Positions 27,208-38,210 of a stretch of DNA of 64,000 nucleotides are shown here, one piece after another (positions within the stretch are counted from its first letter, which is position 1; the number at the start of each line of letters is the position of its first letter). The stretch covers positions 1 through 64,000 of the forward strand of contig NZ_QKVK01000005.1 of NCBI RefSeq assembly GCF_003234965.1, read 5' to 3'. This stretch comes from Aestuariivirga litoralis. GTDB lineage: Bacteria; Pseudomonadota; Alphaproteobacteria; Rhizobiales; Aestuariivirgaceae. Made by a program: the position numbers and the translations under genes. Below the pieces are notes generated by a model that had not been told where the DNA came from, did no database searches, and saw nothing but the letters and a program-made list of their open reading frames with translations.

Positions 27208-29574
27208 ATGGACGCCGGTTTCGGCAGCAGCTTGGCGGGCGACGGGGTCGCCCTCATTGCCGTTTTGGCCGCCGCCGGCATTTTCGTCCTTTCCCGCCGC
27301 CTGCTGCGCCGCTGGGGCGGCACCTCCGACAGGCAACGCATCGCCGATCTCGAAGCCCGGTTGAACGAGGCCGAAACCGCCATCGCGGCGGAAGCCCATG
27401 TGCTCGTCATCTGGCGCGGCAAGCAGGCGCTGCCAGACCGCGTGCTGGGCTCCATGCATGGTGCGGCCACGCTGCCCGAAACGCCCGCGGCGCTCATCGA
27501 TTTTCCCGCCTGGCTCGACCGTGATTCGGCCTCGGCCCTTGCCGATTGCCTCCACGACCTCCGCCAGGACGGCACCCCCTTCAACATCGCCATCAAGAGC
27601 CTCTCCGACGAGCTCCTGGAAGCTGACGGCCGCACGGCGGGCGGCCTCGCCACGCTGCGTTTCCGCCCGCTCGCCGGCGAGCGCCGCAAGATCGCCGACC
27701 TCGCGCATGAGGCGCACCGGCTGGGCAAGCAGGTGGAGCGCCTCAGCGCCGTGCTCGACGCGGCCCCATTGCCGGTCTGGCTGCGCGGCACGGAGGGAAA
27801 GCTTCTCTGGGTCAACCAGTGCTATGCCGCCGCCGTCGACGCGCAGGACCCCGATCTCGTGGTGGCGCAGGGCACCGAGCTCGCCGGCCGCGCCGCCATG
27901 GACCGCACGGCGGCCAGCGCCACGACGGGCTGCCTCGGCCGCATCCATGCCGTGGTTCAGGGCTCGATGCGCGCCCTCGATGTCTTCGAGGTGCCGGTCA
28001 CCGGCGGCACCGCCGGCTTCGCCATCGACATGACGGTGCTGGAGAATGCCGAGAAGGAGCTGGACCGCCACATCAAGGCCCATACCTCGACTCTCAACAA
28101 GCTCGACACGGCGATTGCCATCTTCGGCCCCGACCAGCGTCTTCGCTTCCACAATGCGGCTTACGCCGAGCTCTGGCCGCTCGACCCCGAATGGCTGGGC
28201 AGCCACCCGCCCGATGCCGAGATCCTCGACCGGCTCAGGAACCAGCGCTGCATTCCGGAACAGGCCAATTACCGCGAGTGGCGGGCGAAGCAGCTCACCG
28301 CCTATACCACCATCGAGCCGCGCGAGGACTGGTGGCACCTGCCCGACGGCCGCACGCTGCACGTGGTCTGCGAACAGCATCCCTTCGGCGGCGTCACCTA
28401 TCTCTACGAGAACGTCACCGACGAGCTGGCGCTCGAAAGCCGCTACAACGAGCTCATCGGCGTGCAGCGCGAGACGCTGGACAATCTCGAGGAGGGCGTC
28501 GCACTGCTGGGCTCCGACGGCCGCCTCAAGCTCTACAACCCCGCCTTCGCGCGATACTGGCAGCTCGACCCCGAGGCACTGGACGCCCAGCCCCATATCG
28601 AGGAACTCGCCCAGCACGGCAGCCAGCTCGCCGCGGATTCGAGCACCTGGGACGAGGTGCGCTATTCCGTGACGAGGCTCGACGCCGAGCGCAAGCCCGT
28701 CACCGGCAAGATCGACGTCGCCGACCGCATCCTGCAATTCGTCGCCGTGCCACTGCCTGATGGCAACTCGCTCCTCACCTTCGCCGACGTCTCCGACTCC
28801 GCCCGCATGGAGCGTGCGCTGCGAGACCGGGCCGATGCGCTGGAAGCGGCAGACCGCCTCAAGAACATGTTCCTCTCCAACGTGTCCTACGAGATCCGCA
28901 CGCCGCTCACCTCCATCCTCGGCTTCGCCGAAGGCCTGCAGATCGGGCTTGCCGGACCGCTCACCGCGAAGCAGCAGGACTATGTGCGCGACATCCGCCG
29001 CTCCTCCACCGACCTCAAGACCATCATCGACGCCATCATCGACCTGACCGCCATCGATGCCGGCGCGCTTGAGCTGAAGCTCGAGCATGTCGAGGTCACC
29101 TCGCTGCTCGAGGCTGTCGCCGAGAAGCTGGCGAACCAGATCGACGAACGCGACCTCACCCTCAACATCGAGGTGGGGGCGGACGTGAACAGCTTCGTCG
29201 CCGACCCGAAGCGGGTGGAGCAGATCCTCTCGAACCTCCTCTCCAACGCCATCGGCTTCTCCGACCGCGGCGCCACCATCCGCATGGGGGCGAAGAAGAC
29301 GCGCGGGCAATTGCAGCTCTGGGTCTCCGACCAGGGCCGCGGCATCGAGCCCGAGTTCCAGAAGCAGGCCTTCGACCGCTTCCAGTCGCGGCCCATTCCC
29401 GGCGGCCACCGCGGCCCCGGCCTTGGTCTTGCCATCGTGAAGAGCTTTGTGGAACTGCATGAGGGGCAGGTGTCGCTCCTCTCCAAGATCAACCAGGGCA
29501 CCACCGTCCTCTGCACCTTCCCGCTCGACGGGCCCGGCAGCTCGCAGCGGACGGATGTCCGCAAGTCGGCCTGA
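27208..29574 (+). CDS. divL: Tyrosine pseudo-histidine-kinase DivL
   Basis: A 788-aa membrane-tethered cell-polarity and cell-cycle regulator. One N-terminal membrane helix (ALIAVLAAAGIFVLS) is followed by several PAS-like domains and a kinase-like C-terminus. In the dimerisation helix the usual histidine is tyrosine (Y561 in FLSNVSYEIRTPLT), the defining feature of DivL, which works with CckA and DivK. The ATPase domain retains LSNLLSNAIGFS, DQGRGIEP and GPGLGLAIVKSF. Its place after ahcY and before tsaE is the conserved alphaproteobacterial order. The ATG at 27208 follows GGAGAAG. Confidence 0.93.
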   Translation: MDAGFGSSLAGDGVALIAVLAAAGIFVLSRRLLRRWGGTSDRQRIADLEARLNEAETAIAAEAHVLVIWRGKQALPDRVLGSMHGAATLPETPAALIDFPAWLDRDSASALADCLHDLRQDGTPFNIAIKSLSDELLEADGRTAGGLATLRFRPLAGERRKIADLAHEAHRLGKQVERLSAVLDAAPLPVWLRGTEGKLLWVNQCYAAAVDAQDPDLVVAQGTELAGRAAMDRTAASATTGCLGRIHAVVQGSMRALDVFEVPVTGGTAGFAIDMTVLENAEKELDRHIKAHTSTLNKLDTAIAIFGPDQRLRFHNAAYAELWPLDPEWLGSHPPDAEILDRLRNQRCIPEQANYREWRAKQLTAYTTIEPREDWWHLPDGRTLHVVCEQHPFGGVTYLYENVTDELALESRYNELIGVQRETLDNLEEGVALLGSDGRLKLYNPAFARYWQLDPEALDAQPHIEELAQHGSQLAADSSTWDEVRYSVTRLDAERKPVTGKIDVADRILQFVAVPLPDGNSLLTFADVSDSARMERALRDRADALEAADRLKNMFLSNVSYEIRTPLTSILGFAEGLQIGLAGPLTAKQQDYVRDIRRSSTDLKTIIDAIIDLTAIDAGALELKLEHVEVTSLLEAVAEKLANQIDERDLTLNIEVGADVNSFVADPKRVEQILSNLLSNAIGFSDRGATIRMGAKKTRGQLQLWVSDQGRGIEPEFQKQAFDRFQSRPIPGGHRGPGLGLAIVKSFVELHEGQVSLLSKINQGTTVLCTFPLDGPGSSQRTDVRKSA

Positions 29575-29579
29575 AATCC

Positions 29580-31088
29580 ATGCAAGTGACCCGCCGATTC
29601 GAGTCCACCGCGGCGCTCGAGGGCTTCGCCGCCCAGCTCTCGCTCTTCGCGAGGCCGGGCATGGTGCTGCTGCTGAAGGGCGACCTCGGCACCGGCAAGT
29701 CGACCTTCGCCCGCGCCTTCATCCGCGCGCTGGCAGGGGGTGCCGAGTTCGACGTGCCAAGCCCCACCTTCACGCTGGTCCAGACCTATGACGAGACGCG
29801 CGTGCCGGTGGCCCATGCCGATCTCTACCGCATCGGCTCCGCGCAGGAACTCGACGAGCTGGGCTTCGATGACCTGATCAGAACCCACGTGCTCGCCGTC
29901 GAATGGCCGGAGAAGATGCTCGATCAGGCTCATGCCGACAGGCTGCTGATCGAGCTCTCCGGTTCCGGCACCCATCGCGACGCGGTGCTCACCGCCGCGG
30001 GTGCGTGGGAACAGGCACTGGCCCGCAACGATGCGATGAATGGCTTCCTCGCCACCACCCGCTGGGCCACAGCGGAACGCCGCTTCCTCGAGGGCGATGC
30101 CTCCTTCCGCCGCTATGAGACGCTGCACCTGCCGGGTGAAGCCGCGATCCTCATGGACATGCCCGCGCGGCCCGACGGCCCGCCGGTGAAATATGGCAAG
30201 CCCTACAGCGCCATCGCGCATCTGGCGGAGGACATCCGCGCGGTGATCGCCATCAACAGCCTGCTCTGCGCGCGCGGCTATTCCGCGCCCCAGGCCGAAG
30301 CTTACGACCTCGCGCAGGGCTTCGCGGTGATGGAGGACCTCGGACGCCGTGTCTATGGCGGCATGATGCGCGCGGGCGAAGACATGCGCGAGCCGATGGC
30401 TGCCGCCGTCGCCGTGCTCGCCGACATGGCACAGCGCGACTGGCCGAAGGACTTGCCGGTCGACGGCCAGACCTATCGCGTGCCGCCCTATGATGTCGAG
30501 GCACAGCTGATCGAGGTCGACCTGCTTCCCTCCTGGTTCTGGCCGCATCTCAACGGCACGGCCATTCCCGCTGCAGCGCTGGCGGAATTCGAAGCTTTGT
30601 GGATGGAATTGCTGCCGCTCACCCAGAAGGGTCATCGCGTCTGGGCGCTGCGCGACTATCACTCGCCCAACCTGCTCTGGCTGCCGGAGCGTGAGGGCCT
30701 CGCCCGTGTCGGCATCATCGACACGCAGGATGCGCTGATGGGCCATCCCGCCTATGACCTCGCCTCCATGCTGCAGGACGCGCGCGTCGACATCGACTTC
30801 GCCTTCGCGGACGAACTCTACGCGCTTTACTGCGCGCTGCGGAAGGATGACCCGAATTTCGAGCGTGCCGAATTCGACGTCGCCTATGCCATTCTCGGCG
30901 CGCAGCGGGCGACCAAGATCCTCGGCATCTTCGCCAGGCTCTCGAAGCGCGACGGCAAGCATGGCTATCTCCGCCACATCCCGCGCGTGTCGCGCTATCT
31001 CGAGCGCAACCTCGCGCACCCGCGCCTGTCGAAGCTGAAGCACTGGTTCGACACCCATCTTCCCGCGGCCCGCCGCGAGGTTGCATGA
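29580..31088 (+). CDS. tsaE: TsaE / aminoglycoside-phosphotransferase (AmgK-like) fusion
   Basis: A 502-aa two-domain protein. Residues 1 to about 150 are TsaE, the ATPase of the tRNA t6A-forming complex, with Walker A GDLGTGKSTFARAF and the SPTFTLVQ and HADLYRI motifs. From about residue 155 a phosphotransferase domain follows, with catalytic and metal motifs LRDYHSPNLLWLPE and GIIDTQDALMGHPAYDLAS. That part resembles AmgK, the N-acetylmuramate/N-acetylglucosamine anomeric kinase of cell-wall recycling, and murU follows directly. No frameshift separates the domains. Confidence 0.9.
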   Translation: MQVTRRFESTAALEGFAAQLSLFARPGMVLLLKGDLGTGKSTFARAFIRALAGGAEFDVPSPTFTLVQTYDETRVPVAHADLYRIGSAQELDELGFDDLIRTHVLAVEWPEKMLDQAHADRLLIELSGSGTHRDAVLTAAGAWEQALARNDAMNGFLATTRWATAERRFLEGDASFRRYETLHLPGEAAILMDMPARPDGPPVKYGKPYSAIAHLAEDIRAVIAINSLLCARGYSAPQAEAYDLAQGFAVMEDLGRRVYGGMMRAGEDMREPMAAAVAVLADMAQRDWPKDLPVDGQTYRVPPYDVEAQLIEVDLLPSWFWPHLNGTAIPAAALAEFEALWMELLPLTQKGHRVWALRDYHSPNLLWLPEREGLARVGIIDTQDALMGHPAYDLASMLQDARVDIDFAFADELYALYCALRKDDPNFERAEFDVAYAILGAQRATKILGIFARLSKRDGKHGYLRHIPRVSRYLERNLAHPRLSKLKHWFDTHLPAARREVA

Positions 31089-31801
31089 CGGACGGGCTCG
31101 GCAGCCGCGCCATGGTGCTGGCCGCGGGCTATGGCCAGCGCATGCGCCCGCTCACACTCACCCGGCCCAAGCCGCTGGTCGAGGTCGCGGGAAAATCCCT
31201 CATCGACTATGGGTTCGACCGCCTGCGCGCCGCGGGCGTTGAAGAGGCGGTGGTGAATGTGCACTATCTGCCCGACCAGATCGAAGCCTGGGCGCAGCGG
31301 CAAGCCGCGCCCCGCATCGTGATCTCCGACGAAAAGGCCGAGATCCTCGATACCGGCGGTGGTGTCGCGCACGCCCTGCCGCATCTGGGGGATAAGCCCT
31401 TCTTCGTCATCAACAGCGACAGCTTCTGGGTGGATGACGGCACCCCCGCGCTTGATCGCCTGCGCGCCGCGTGGGACGATGCGGCGATGGATTGCCTCCT
31501 CCTCCTCTCCCCGCTCGAACGCACCGTCGGTTATGACGGCAAGGGCGACTTCACGCGCGGTGCCGATGGCCGCCTCGCGCGGCGCGCCACGTCGCAGGGA
31601 ACGCCGCTCGCCTATATTGGCGGCTATCTCGTGCACCCCCGCCTCTTCGAAGGCGCTCCCGCCGGTGCCTTCTCGATGAATGTGCTGTGGGACCGTGCCA
31701 TTGCCGCGGGCCGCCTCTTCGGCATCGAGCATACCGGCCGCTGGCTGCATGTGGGAACGCCTGACGCGATCGGCCTCGCCGAAGCGGCGCTGAAGGCATG
31801 A
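31085..31801 (+). CDS. murU: N-acetylmuramate-1-phosphate uridylyltransferase (MurU-like nucleotidyltransferase)
   Basis: A 238-aa NTP transferase with the signature MVLAAGYGQRMRPLTLTRPK and LDTGGGVAHAL. Next to an AmgK-type kinase it most likely makes UDP-MurNAc from the sugar 1-phosphate, bypassing de novo synthesis. The exact sugar cannot be proven from sequence; mannose-1-phosphate guanylyltransferase-like activity is the alternative. It overlaps the fusion gene by 4 bp. Confidence 0.85.
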   Translation: MTDGLGSRAMVLAAGYGQRMRPLTLTRPKPLVEVAGKSLIDYGFDRLRAAGVEEAVVNVHYLPDQIEAWAQRQAAPRIVISDEKAEILDTGGGVAHALPHLGDKPFFVINSDSFWVDDGTPALDRLRAAWDDAAMDCLLLLSPLERTVGYDGKGDFTRGADGRLARRATSQGTPLAYIGGYLVHPRLFEGAPAGAFSMNVLWDRAIAAGRLFGIEHTGRWLHVGTPDAIGLAEAALKA

Positions 31802-31804
31802 GCC

Positions 31805-34801
31805 ATGACAGCCGGCATACCGCGCCTCTTCACCATCGCGCCTGACAAGCCCTTCCTCCAGGTCCTTGCCGAAGCCGTTCTGAAAGGCTTTCCGTGTACG
31901 GACGGAAAGACCCCGGGCAAGCTCGATCTCGCGCGCTGGACCATCCTGCTCCCCACCCGTCGCGCCGTGCGCGAGCTGGAGGAGATCTTCTTCCGCCTGA
32001 CCGGCGGCTCCGGCGTGCTGCTGCCGCGTATCCGGCCCCTGGGCGACATCGACGAAGACCTGCTGCAGCCCGAACATGGCGTCGCGGAACTCGGCACGCC
32101 GGTGAGCGTGCCGGGCCAGCTGCTGCTGCTGATGGACCTCATCGATGAATGGGCCGCCGCCAACCCCACCACGCGGCTCGCCCAAGAAATCGCCGCGGCG
32201 CCGCACCAGGCGGGCGGCCTCGCGCAATCCCTTGCCGAGCTGCTCGATGCGCTTGAAACCGAGGACGTGGACGTCACCAGGATCGCCGATCTCTATGGCC
32301 TCGAATCCGCCCGCCACCGTGAGGCGATCCTCGAGTTCCTGGCCATCGCGCGCGAGAAATATCCCCTGCGCCTCGCCGCGGAAAATGCCATGGGCCCGCA
32401 GGCGCGGCGCTCCGCCATCCTGCGGCGCGAGGCGCGGCGGCTGGAATTCACCCGCACCGAGCGTCCCTTCATCGCCGCGGGCTCCACCGGCTCCATCCCC
32501 GCCACCTGCACGCTGCTCAAGGCCATCGCGGGCCTGCCCAATGGCGCCGTGGTGCTGCCGGGCCTCGACCAGTTCATGGATGAGGCGAGCTGGACCGCCG
32601 TCGGCCCCACCCACCCGCAGCATGCCATGAAGCAGCTGCTGCAGCGCCTCAACGCCACGCGTCCGATGGTGGAAGAACTCGGCGCGCCGCCCGGCCCGCG
32701 CGCCTGGCTTGCCAGCGAGCTGATGCGGCCGGCGGAGGCTTCGCATCTCTGGCACGGTGCGCTGAAGGGACAGGCGCCCCGCGTCGCGAAGGCGATCGAG
32801 GGCGTTGAACTGGTCGAGACGCGCTCGGTTCCGGAACAGGCGCTCACGGCCGCTCTCATCCTGCGCGAATGCCTCGAAACGCCGGGGCGCAGCGCTTGCC
32901 TCGTTACGCCGGACCGCCAGCTGGCGCGGCGCGTGAAGGTGGAGCTGCGGCGCTGGAACATCACCATCGATGATTCAGCCGGTGAGCCACTGGTGCGCTT
33001 CGGTGGCGCATCACTCCTCAACCTGCTGCTTGAGGCGCTGCTGCAAGATTTCGCGGCGGAACCGCTGGCGGCCCTGCTGCGCCACGACCTCGCCGGCTTC
33101 GGCCTGCCGCCCGAGGAGGCGCGCCACCTCGCCAGCCTCATCGAGCTGGCGCTGCTGCGTACCGGCACGGGTGCGCCCGATATCGGCAAGCTCTCGCATG
33201 CCCTGCGCATCGCCACCGAAAAGGACAAACGCCGCAGCCTGCCGCTCGTCACGCGGCATGTCGGCGATGAGCAGTGGGAAGGCGCCATCGCGCAGGCCCA
33301 GCGCATCTCCGAGGTGCTCGCCCCGCTCACCGCCCATCAGCCCGGCACGCTTGCCGGGCATCTCGACCGGCTGGCGGCGGCCTGCGAGGCCATGGCGGGC
33401 GAGGCCTTTTGGGCAGGCGAGGGTGGCGATGTGCTGTCCGATGCCTTCGCGCTGCTGAAGCAGGAGTCGCGTTTCCTCAGGCACTGTGACCTCCGCCGCA
33501 CCGCGGCCATCCTGCGCCACTGGCTCCATGGCCTCCCCGTGCGCAGCCAGCAGCGCAATCCGGCGCCGCTCTCCATCCTCGGCCTGCTCGAAGCACGCCT
33601 CATCCGCGCCGATGTCATGGTGATGGCCGGCCTCAACGAGGGCACATGGCCCGGCGCCACCGACTGCGGCCCCTGGCTCAACCGCCCGATGCGCGACGTG
33701 CTGGCCATGAAGCAGCCCGAGGCGCAGATCGGCCAGACGGCGCATGACTTCGTGCAGGCCTTCGGCAATGCGGAGGTCAAGCTCCTCTGGTCGCGCCGCA
33801 TCGGGGACGCTCCGGGAACGCCGTCGCGCTGGCTGCACCGGCTGCTGATGATCCTCGAAACGGCGAAGCTCAAGCCGGCCCCCAGCAACTGGCCGCTCCA
33901 TGCCCGCAAGCTCTCCGCGCCCGGCTCCGTCACGCCCATCGCCATGCCCAAGCCCCGGCCCGCCGTGGCGCTGCGGCCCAGGGCGCTGAGCGTCACCCGC
34001 ATCGAGAAGCTGATCCGCGATCCTTACGCGATCTATGCGCGCTTCATCCTCAACCTCGAACCGGTAAAGCCCGTCTCCTCCGTGCCTGATCCCGCACGGC
34101 GCGGCACCATCTTCCATGATGCGATCGGTGATTTCCTGAACCGCTTCCCGAAGGATCTTCCCGCCGATGTGGCGGCGGAGCTGGAGACCGACGGCAGCCG
34201 CCACTTCCAGCAGATCGCGGATTATCCGGGCCTCGTCAGCTTCTGGTGGCCGCGCTTCCGCCGCATCGCGGCGTGGATCGCCGCGCAGGAGCCAGGCTGG
34301 CGCGAGGGTGTCGAGCGCGTGGTGGCGGAGCGCAATGGCGCGGTCACCTTCCCCGTGGCGGGCGCGGACTTCACGCTCTCGGCCCGGGTCGATCGCATCG
34401 ACCTGATGGCGGACGGCTCTGCCCGCATCACCGACTTCAAGACCGGCGGCGTGCCGAGCCCGAAGGAGGTGGAGGTGGGGCTTGCCCCGCAGCTCACACT
34501 GCAGGCGGCGATCCTGGCGCGCGGCGGCTTCCGGGATGTGAACCCGAAACAGACGGGCCAGATCTGGTATGTGAAGTTGAGCGGCGGCAACCCCGCGGGC
34601 GAGGTGCAGGAGCTGAAGAAACTCCCCGTCATGGATCTGGCGGAAAGGCACTTTGCCGAGCTGCAGGCATTGCTCGCGAAATATGCGCGCGTCGAGCAGC
34701 CCTACTACCCGCGCACCATCATGAAGAAGGAGGATGATCCGAGCGACTATGATCACCTCTCGCGCTTCCAGGAGTGGACGCTCTCCGGGGGCGGTGCATG
34801 A
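31805..34801 (+). CDS. addB: Double-strand break repair protein AddB
   Basis: A 998-aa partner of AddA in the helicase-nuclease that processes double-strand ends for recombination. The alphaproteobacterial form starts PRLFTIAPDKPFLQVLAEAV, with a degenerate helicase region (ILLPTRRAVRELEEIFF). It ends with a PD-(D/E)XK nuclease domain, whose core is SARVDRIDLMADGSARITDF followed by KTG. It overlaps addA by 4 bp. Confidence 0.93.
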   Translation: MTAGIPRLFTIAPDKPFLQVLAEAVLKGFPCTDGKTPGKLDLARWTILLPTRRAVRELEEIFFRLTGGSGVLLPRIRPLGDIDEDLLQPEHGVAELGTPVSVPGQLLLLMDLIDEWAAANPTTRLAQEIAAAPHQAGGLAQSLAELLDALETEDVDVTRIADLYGLESARHREAILEFLAIAREKYPLRLAAENAMGPQARRSAILRREARRLEFTRTERPFIAAGSTGSIPATCTLLKAIAGLPNGAVVLPGLDQFMDEASWTAVGPTHPQHAMKQLLQRLNATRPMVEELGAPPGPRAWLASELMRPAEASHLWHGALKGQAPRVAKAIEGVELVETRSVPEQALTAALILRECLETPGRSACLVTPDRQLARRVKVELRRWNITIDDSAGEPLVRFGGASLLNLLLEALLQDFAAEPLAALLRHDLAGFGLPPEEARHLASLIELALLRTGTGAPDIGKLSHALRIATEKDKRRSLPLVTRHVGDEQWEGAIAQAQRISEVLAPLTAHQPGTLAGHLDRLAAACEAMAGEAFWAGEGGDVLSDAFALLKQESRFLRHCDLRRTAAILRHWLHGLPVRSQQRNPAPLSILGLLEARLIRADVMVMAGLNEGTWPGATDCGPWLNRPMRDVLAMKQPEAQIGQTAHDFVQAFGNAEVKLLWSRRIGDAPGTPSRWLHRLLMILETAKLKPAPSNWPLHARKLSAPGSVTPIAMPKPRPAVALRPRALSVTRIEKLIRDPYAIYARFILNLEPVKPVSSVPDPARRGTIFHDAIGDFLNRFPKDLPADVAAELETDGSRHFQQIADYPGLVSFWWPRFRRIAAWIAAQEPGWREGVERVVAERNGAVTFPVAGADFTLSARVDRIDLMADGSARITDFKTGGVPSPKEVEVGLAPQLTLQAAILARGGFRDVNPKQTGQIWYVKLSGGNPAGEVQELKKLPVMDLAERHFAELQALLAKYARVEQPYYPRTIMKKEDDPSDYDHLSRFQEWTLSGGGA

Positions 34802-37800
34802 GCCTCAACCCCGCTGCCAGCCTCGCCCAGCGCAAGGCGTCTGATCCAGCAGCCACCGTCTGGGTCAACGCCAATGCCGGCTCCGGCAAGACCCATGTGC
34901 TGGTCGACCGCGTGGTGCGCCTCATGCTCGGCGGTACCGAGCCCTCGCGCATCATGTGCCTCACCTTCACCAAGGCGGCCGCCGCAGAGATGGCCAACCG
35001 CCTGTTCGAGCGCCTGAGCAAGTGGATCGCGCTGGAAGATGCCGCACTCCGCGATGAATTGAAGAAGCTCGGCCTCGAACATGCCGACGATGCGCTGCTG
35101 CAGCGCGCCCGCCAGCTCTTCACCCGCGCGCTCGAAACGCCGGGCGGCCTCAAGATCCAGACCATCCACGCCTTCTGCGAACGCGTGCTGCAGCTCTTCC
35201 CCGTCGAGGCCAGCATCGTGCCGCACTTCACCATGCTCGACGACCGCGAGCAGCTCAGCCTGCTGCAGGAGGCGCGCAACACCGTGCTGTCGTCGGCCAA
35301 GGACGAGGCGACCGAGCTGGGTGCCGCGCTGCGCGACGTCGTCAACCGGGTGAACGCCGACGACTTCGACAAGCTCTTGACCGGCCTCCTCGCCAAGCGC
35401 GCCAACCTGCGTGCCCTGTTCGAGGAGGAGAGGGGGCTGGAGCGGGCGGAAAGCCTGCTGCGCGTGCACCTGTCGCTGGAGCAGGGGCTCACGCGGGAGA
35501 GCCTCGTCTCCGGCCTCACCTGCGATGTCGCGCGCTATCGTGATCTCGCGGACGCGCTGGATGGCGGAACCGACACGGAGCGGAAGACCGCGGCGAAGAT
35601 CCGGGCTGCCTGTGTTGCGGGGCTGGTGAGGCTCACCGCGCTGCAGTCCATCCTGCTCACGGGCGAGGGCGAGCCGCGCAAGGCGGTGGCCAACAAGCCC
35701 ACCCTGGCGAAGCATGTCTGGATCGAGGATTTCGTGAAGGCGGACCAGCGGCGCCTCGTCGATGCATTGGGCACCATGGGTGATCTCGAATGCCTCGGCG
35801 CCACGCTGTCGCTCCTGCGGCTGGGCAGCGCCATCACCCGCGGCTTCGAGACGGCGAAGCGGGCGCGCGGCGCCTATGATTTCGACGACCTTATCATCAA
35901 GACCGGCGAATTGCTGCAGGAGAGGCCGGATGCCGCCTGGGTGCTGTTCAAGCTCGATGGCGGCATCGAGCACCTGCTCGTCGACGAGGCGCAGGACACG
36001 AGCCCCATGCAGTGGCAGATCGTGCAGGCGCTGACGGCGGAATTCTTCGCCGGCGAGGGCCGCCACGGCCAGACGCTCCGCACCCTTTTCGTGGTGGGTG
36101 ACAGGAAGCAGTCGATCTATTCCTTCCAGGGGGCGGACCCCAATGTCTTCGAGCAGGTGCTGGGCGAGGTGAAGGGCCAGGTCGAGGGCGTGGGGCAGGA
36201 ATTCCGCGAGGTGGACTTCAGCGTCTCCTTCCGCTCCTTGGGCGAGATCCTGACAGCCGTCGATGGCGTCTTCCCGCCGGGCTCCGCCGCGCGCACCGGG
36301 CTCGATGGCGAGACGCCGCGCGAGTGGAGCCACGTGCCCAACCGCCGCGACGCGCCGGGCACGGTGGAGCTCTGGCCGCTGGTCGAACCTGTCGAAAAGC
36401 AGGAGCCGGAGCCCTGGCAGGCCCCCGTCGACCGCGAGCCCGCGCAATCGCCAAGGCGGCGGCTGGCGGAGAAGCTGGCAAAGACCATCAAGGGCTGGAT
36501 CGGCCGCCGCATGCTGCCGGGGCGCAAGCGCCCGGTTGAGGCGGGCGACATCCTGATCCTCGTCCGACAGCGCAACAGCTTCTTCGATGCCATGATCCGT
36601 GCCCTGTGGAACGAGCAGGTGCCGGTGGCGGGCGCCGACCGCCTGAAGCTGGGCGAGAACATCGCGGTGCTCGACCTCGTGGCGCTGGCGCAGTTCGCCA
36701 TCATGCCGGAGGACGACCACGCGCTGGCCTGCCTGCTCAAGAGCCCGCTGCTGGCGCGGCCCCTGACCGAGGACGAGCTGATCGCCATCGCAGCCGGACG
36801 CGGCGCGCTGTCGCTGTGGCAGAGCCTTCAGGCGCAGGAGTCTGAACCCTGCTGCCGTGCTGCGGCCTTCCTCCGTCCACTGATCGACGATGCGCCTGCG
36901 GCGCGGCCATTCGAGTTCTTCTCCGCCATTCTCGGCAAGGCGCGGCTCGCCATCGTGTCACGCCTCGGCAGCGAGGCGAATGACGCGATCGATGCCTTCC
37001 TCGACCGCGCGCTTGACTACGAGGAGGCGCATGGCACCTCGCTCGCCGGTTTCGTCAACTGGTTCCAGGCGGGCGAGATCGAGATCAAGCGCAACATGGA
37101 GCAGGGGGCGGGCGAAGTGCGGGTGATGACCGTGCATGGCGCCAAGGGCCTCGAGGCGCCCATCGTCATCCTGCCGGACACGACGAGCGACGAGCAGCCG
37201 CGCGGCGGCGAGTCCCTGTTGATGCTCGAGGGTGGCGGGGGCCATGCCCGCGTGCCGCTCTGGGCGGTGCCGAAGCTCGGGGCGTCCAGGGCCGTGAAGG
37301 CGCTGAAGGCGGCGCAGAAGGACGTGGCGACGGCCGAGCACCGCCGCCTGCTCTACGTCGCCATGACGCGTGCTTGTGACGAACTCTACGTCTGCGGTTT
37401 CCGCGGCGTGCAGGAACCCTCGGAAAACTGCTGGTACAACACCATCGCCGCCGCGCTGAAGCCGGGGATGACGGAACTCGACAACGGCCAGGGCTGGCGT
37501 CTCGGCGCGGCACCGGTCATGGCGGAGGTGCCGGCCACGGCGAAGCCCGTTGAAGCCCTTGCCTTGCCGGGCTGGGTGGCGCGCGAGGTCGCGGCGGTGC
37601 CGGTGACGGCCGCACCCCAAGCGCGCAAGCGGGCGGAGGCGCGGGTGGCGCGCGGCCTCCTCATCCACCGCATCCTGCAGAACCTCCCCGACCTGCCGGA
37701 GGCAGAGCGGGCGGGCCACATCGACGTCGCGGTGCGCCGCGCCGGGCATGACGCGGCACTGGCCACCCGGCTGAAGGCGCTCATCGCCGAGCCGGTGGTG

Positions 37801-38136
37801 GCGGAACTTCTCTCCGCCGATGGCCATTCCGAGGCATCCCTCATCACGGTGGGGCCCGATGGCGGCCCGGAGCGCCGCCGGCTGGACCGGCTGGTGATGA
37901 CCGCCGAGGGCCTGCTTGTCGCCGACTACAAGACCGACCGCGAGGTGCCGGAGACGGCGGCCGCCTGCAACCCTGAATATCTCATGCAGCTGGCCACTTA
38001 CCGTGAAGCCCTGCGGCTTGCCGGGCCGGGCCGGCCGATGCGCTTCTGCCTCCTCTACACCGAGGCGCCCCGGCTCATCCTGGTGCCGGACGCGCTCCTC
38101 GACCGCATGGCGGCCCTGCGCGGCGCCCGGCCTTGA
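34798..38136 (+). CDS. addA: Double-strand break repair helicase/nuclease AddA
   Basis: A 1112-aa UvrD-type helicase with a C-terminal nuclease. Walker A is [16 protein letters not shown], Walker [15 protein letters not shown], motif [22 protein letters not shown] and motif [19 protein letters not shown]. The nuclease motif is [13 protein letters not shown] near the end. I chose the ATG at 34798, which overlaps the addB stop, rather than one 8 codons earlier inside addB. Confidence 0.95.
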   Translation: MSLNPAASLAQRKASDPAATVWVNANAGSGKTHVLVDRVVRLMLGGTEPSRIMCLTFTKAAAAEMANRLFERLSKWIALEDAALRDELKKLGLEHADDALLQRARQLFTRALETPGGLKIQTIHAFCERVLQLFPVEASIVPHFTMLDDREQLSLLQEARNTVLSSAKDEATELGAALRDVVNRVNADDFDKLLTGLLAKRANLRALFEEERGLERAESLLRVHLSLEQGLTRESLVSGLTCDVARYRDLADALDGGTDTERKTAAKIRAACVAGLVRLTALQSILLTGEGEPRKAVANKPTLAKHVWIEDFVKADQRRLVDALGTMGDLECLGATLSLLRLGSAITRGFETAKRARGAYDFDDLIIKTGELLQERPDAAWVLFKLDGGIEHLLVDEAQDTSPMQWQIVQALTAEFFAGEGRHGQTLRTLFVVGDRKQSIYSFQGADPNVFEQVLGEVKGQVEGVGQEFREVDFSVSFRSLGEILTAVDGVFPPGSAARTGLDGETPREWSHVPNRRDAPGTVELWPLVEPVEKQEPEPWQAPVDREPAQSPRRRLAEKLAKTIKGWIGRRMLPGRKRPVEAGDILILVRQRNSFFDAMIRALWNEQVPVAGADRLKLGENIAVLDLVALAQFAIMPEDDHALACLLKSPLLARPLTEDELIAIAAGRGALSLWQSLQAQESEPCCRAAAFLRPLIDDAPAARPFEFFSAILGKARLAIVSRLGSEANDAIDAFLDRALDYEEAHGTSLAGFVNWFQAGEIEIKRNMEQGAGEVRVMTVHGAKGLEAPIVILPDTTSDEQPRGGESLLMLEGGGGHARVPLWAVPKLGASRAVKALKAAQKDVATAEHRRLLYVAMTRACDELYVCGFRGVQEPSENCWYNTIAAALKPGMTELDNGQGWRLGAAPVMAEVPATAKPVEALALPGWVAREVAAVPVTAAPQARKRAEARVARGLLIHRILQNLPDLPEAERAGHIDVAVRRAGHDAALATRLKALIAEPVVAELLSADGHSEASLITVGPDGGPERRRLDRLVMTAEGLLVADYKTDREVPETAAACNPEYLMQLATYREALRLAGPGRPMRFCLLYTEAPRLILVPDALLDRMAALRGARP

Positions 38137-38210
38137 CCCCCGGGAGGGGGGCTCCTACCTTCCGTCAACCCGCAACGGCGAATCCCCGCCCCAGCCCGAA
38201 AGAGGTTCCC

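Noticed and set aside
25690-29460. A 1256-codon open frame on the minus strand across ahcY and divL
   Set aside because: It is antisense to two well-conserved genes. In DNA this GC-rich, long stop-free antisense frames are common, and its protein has no recognisable motif.
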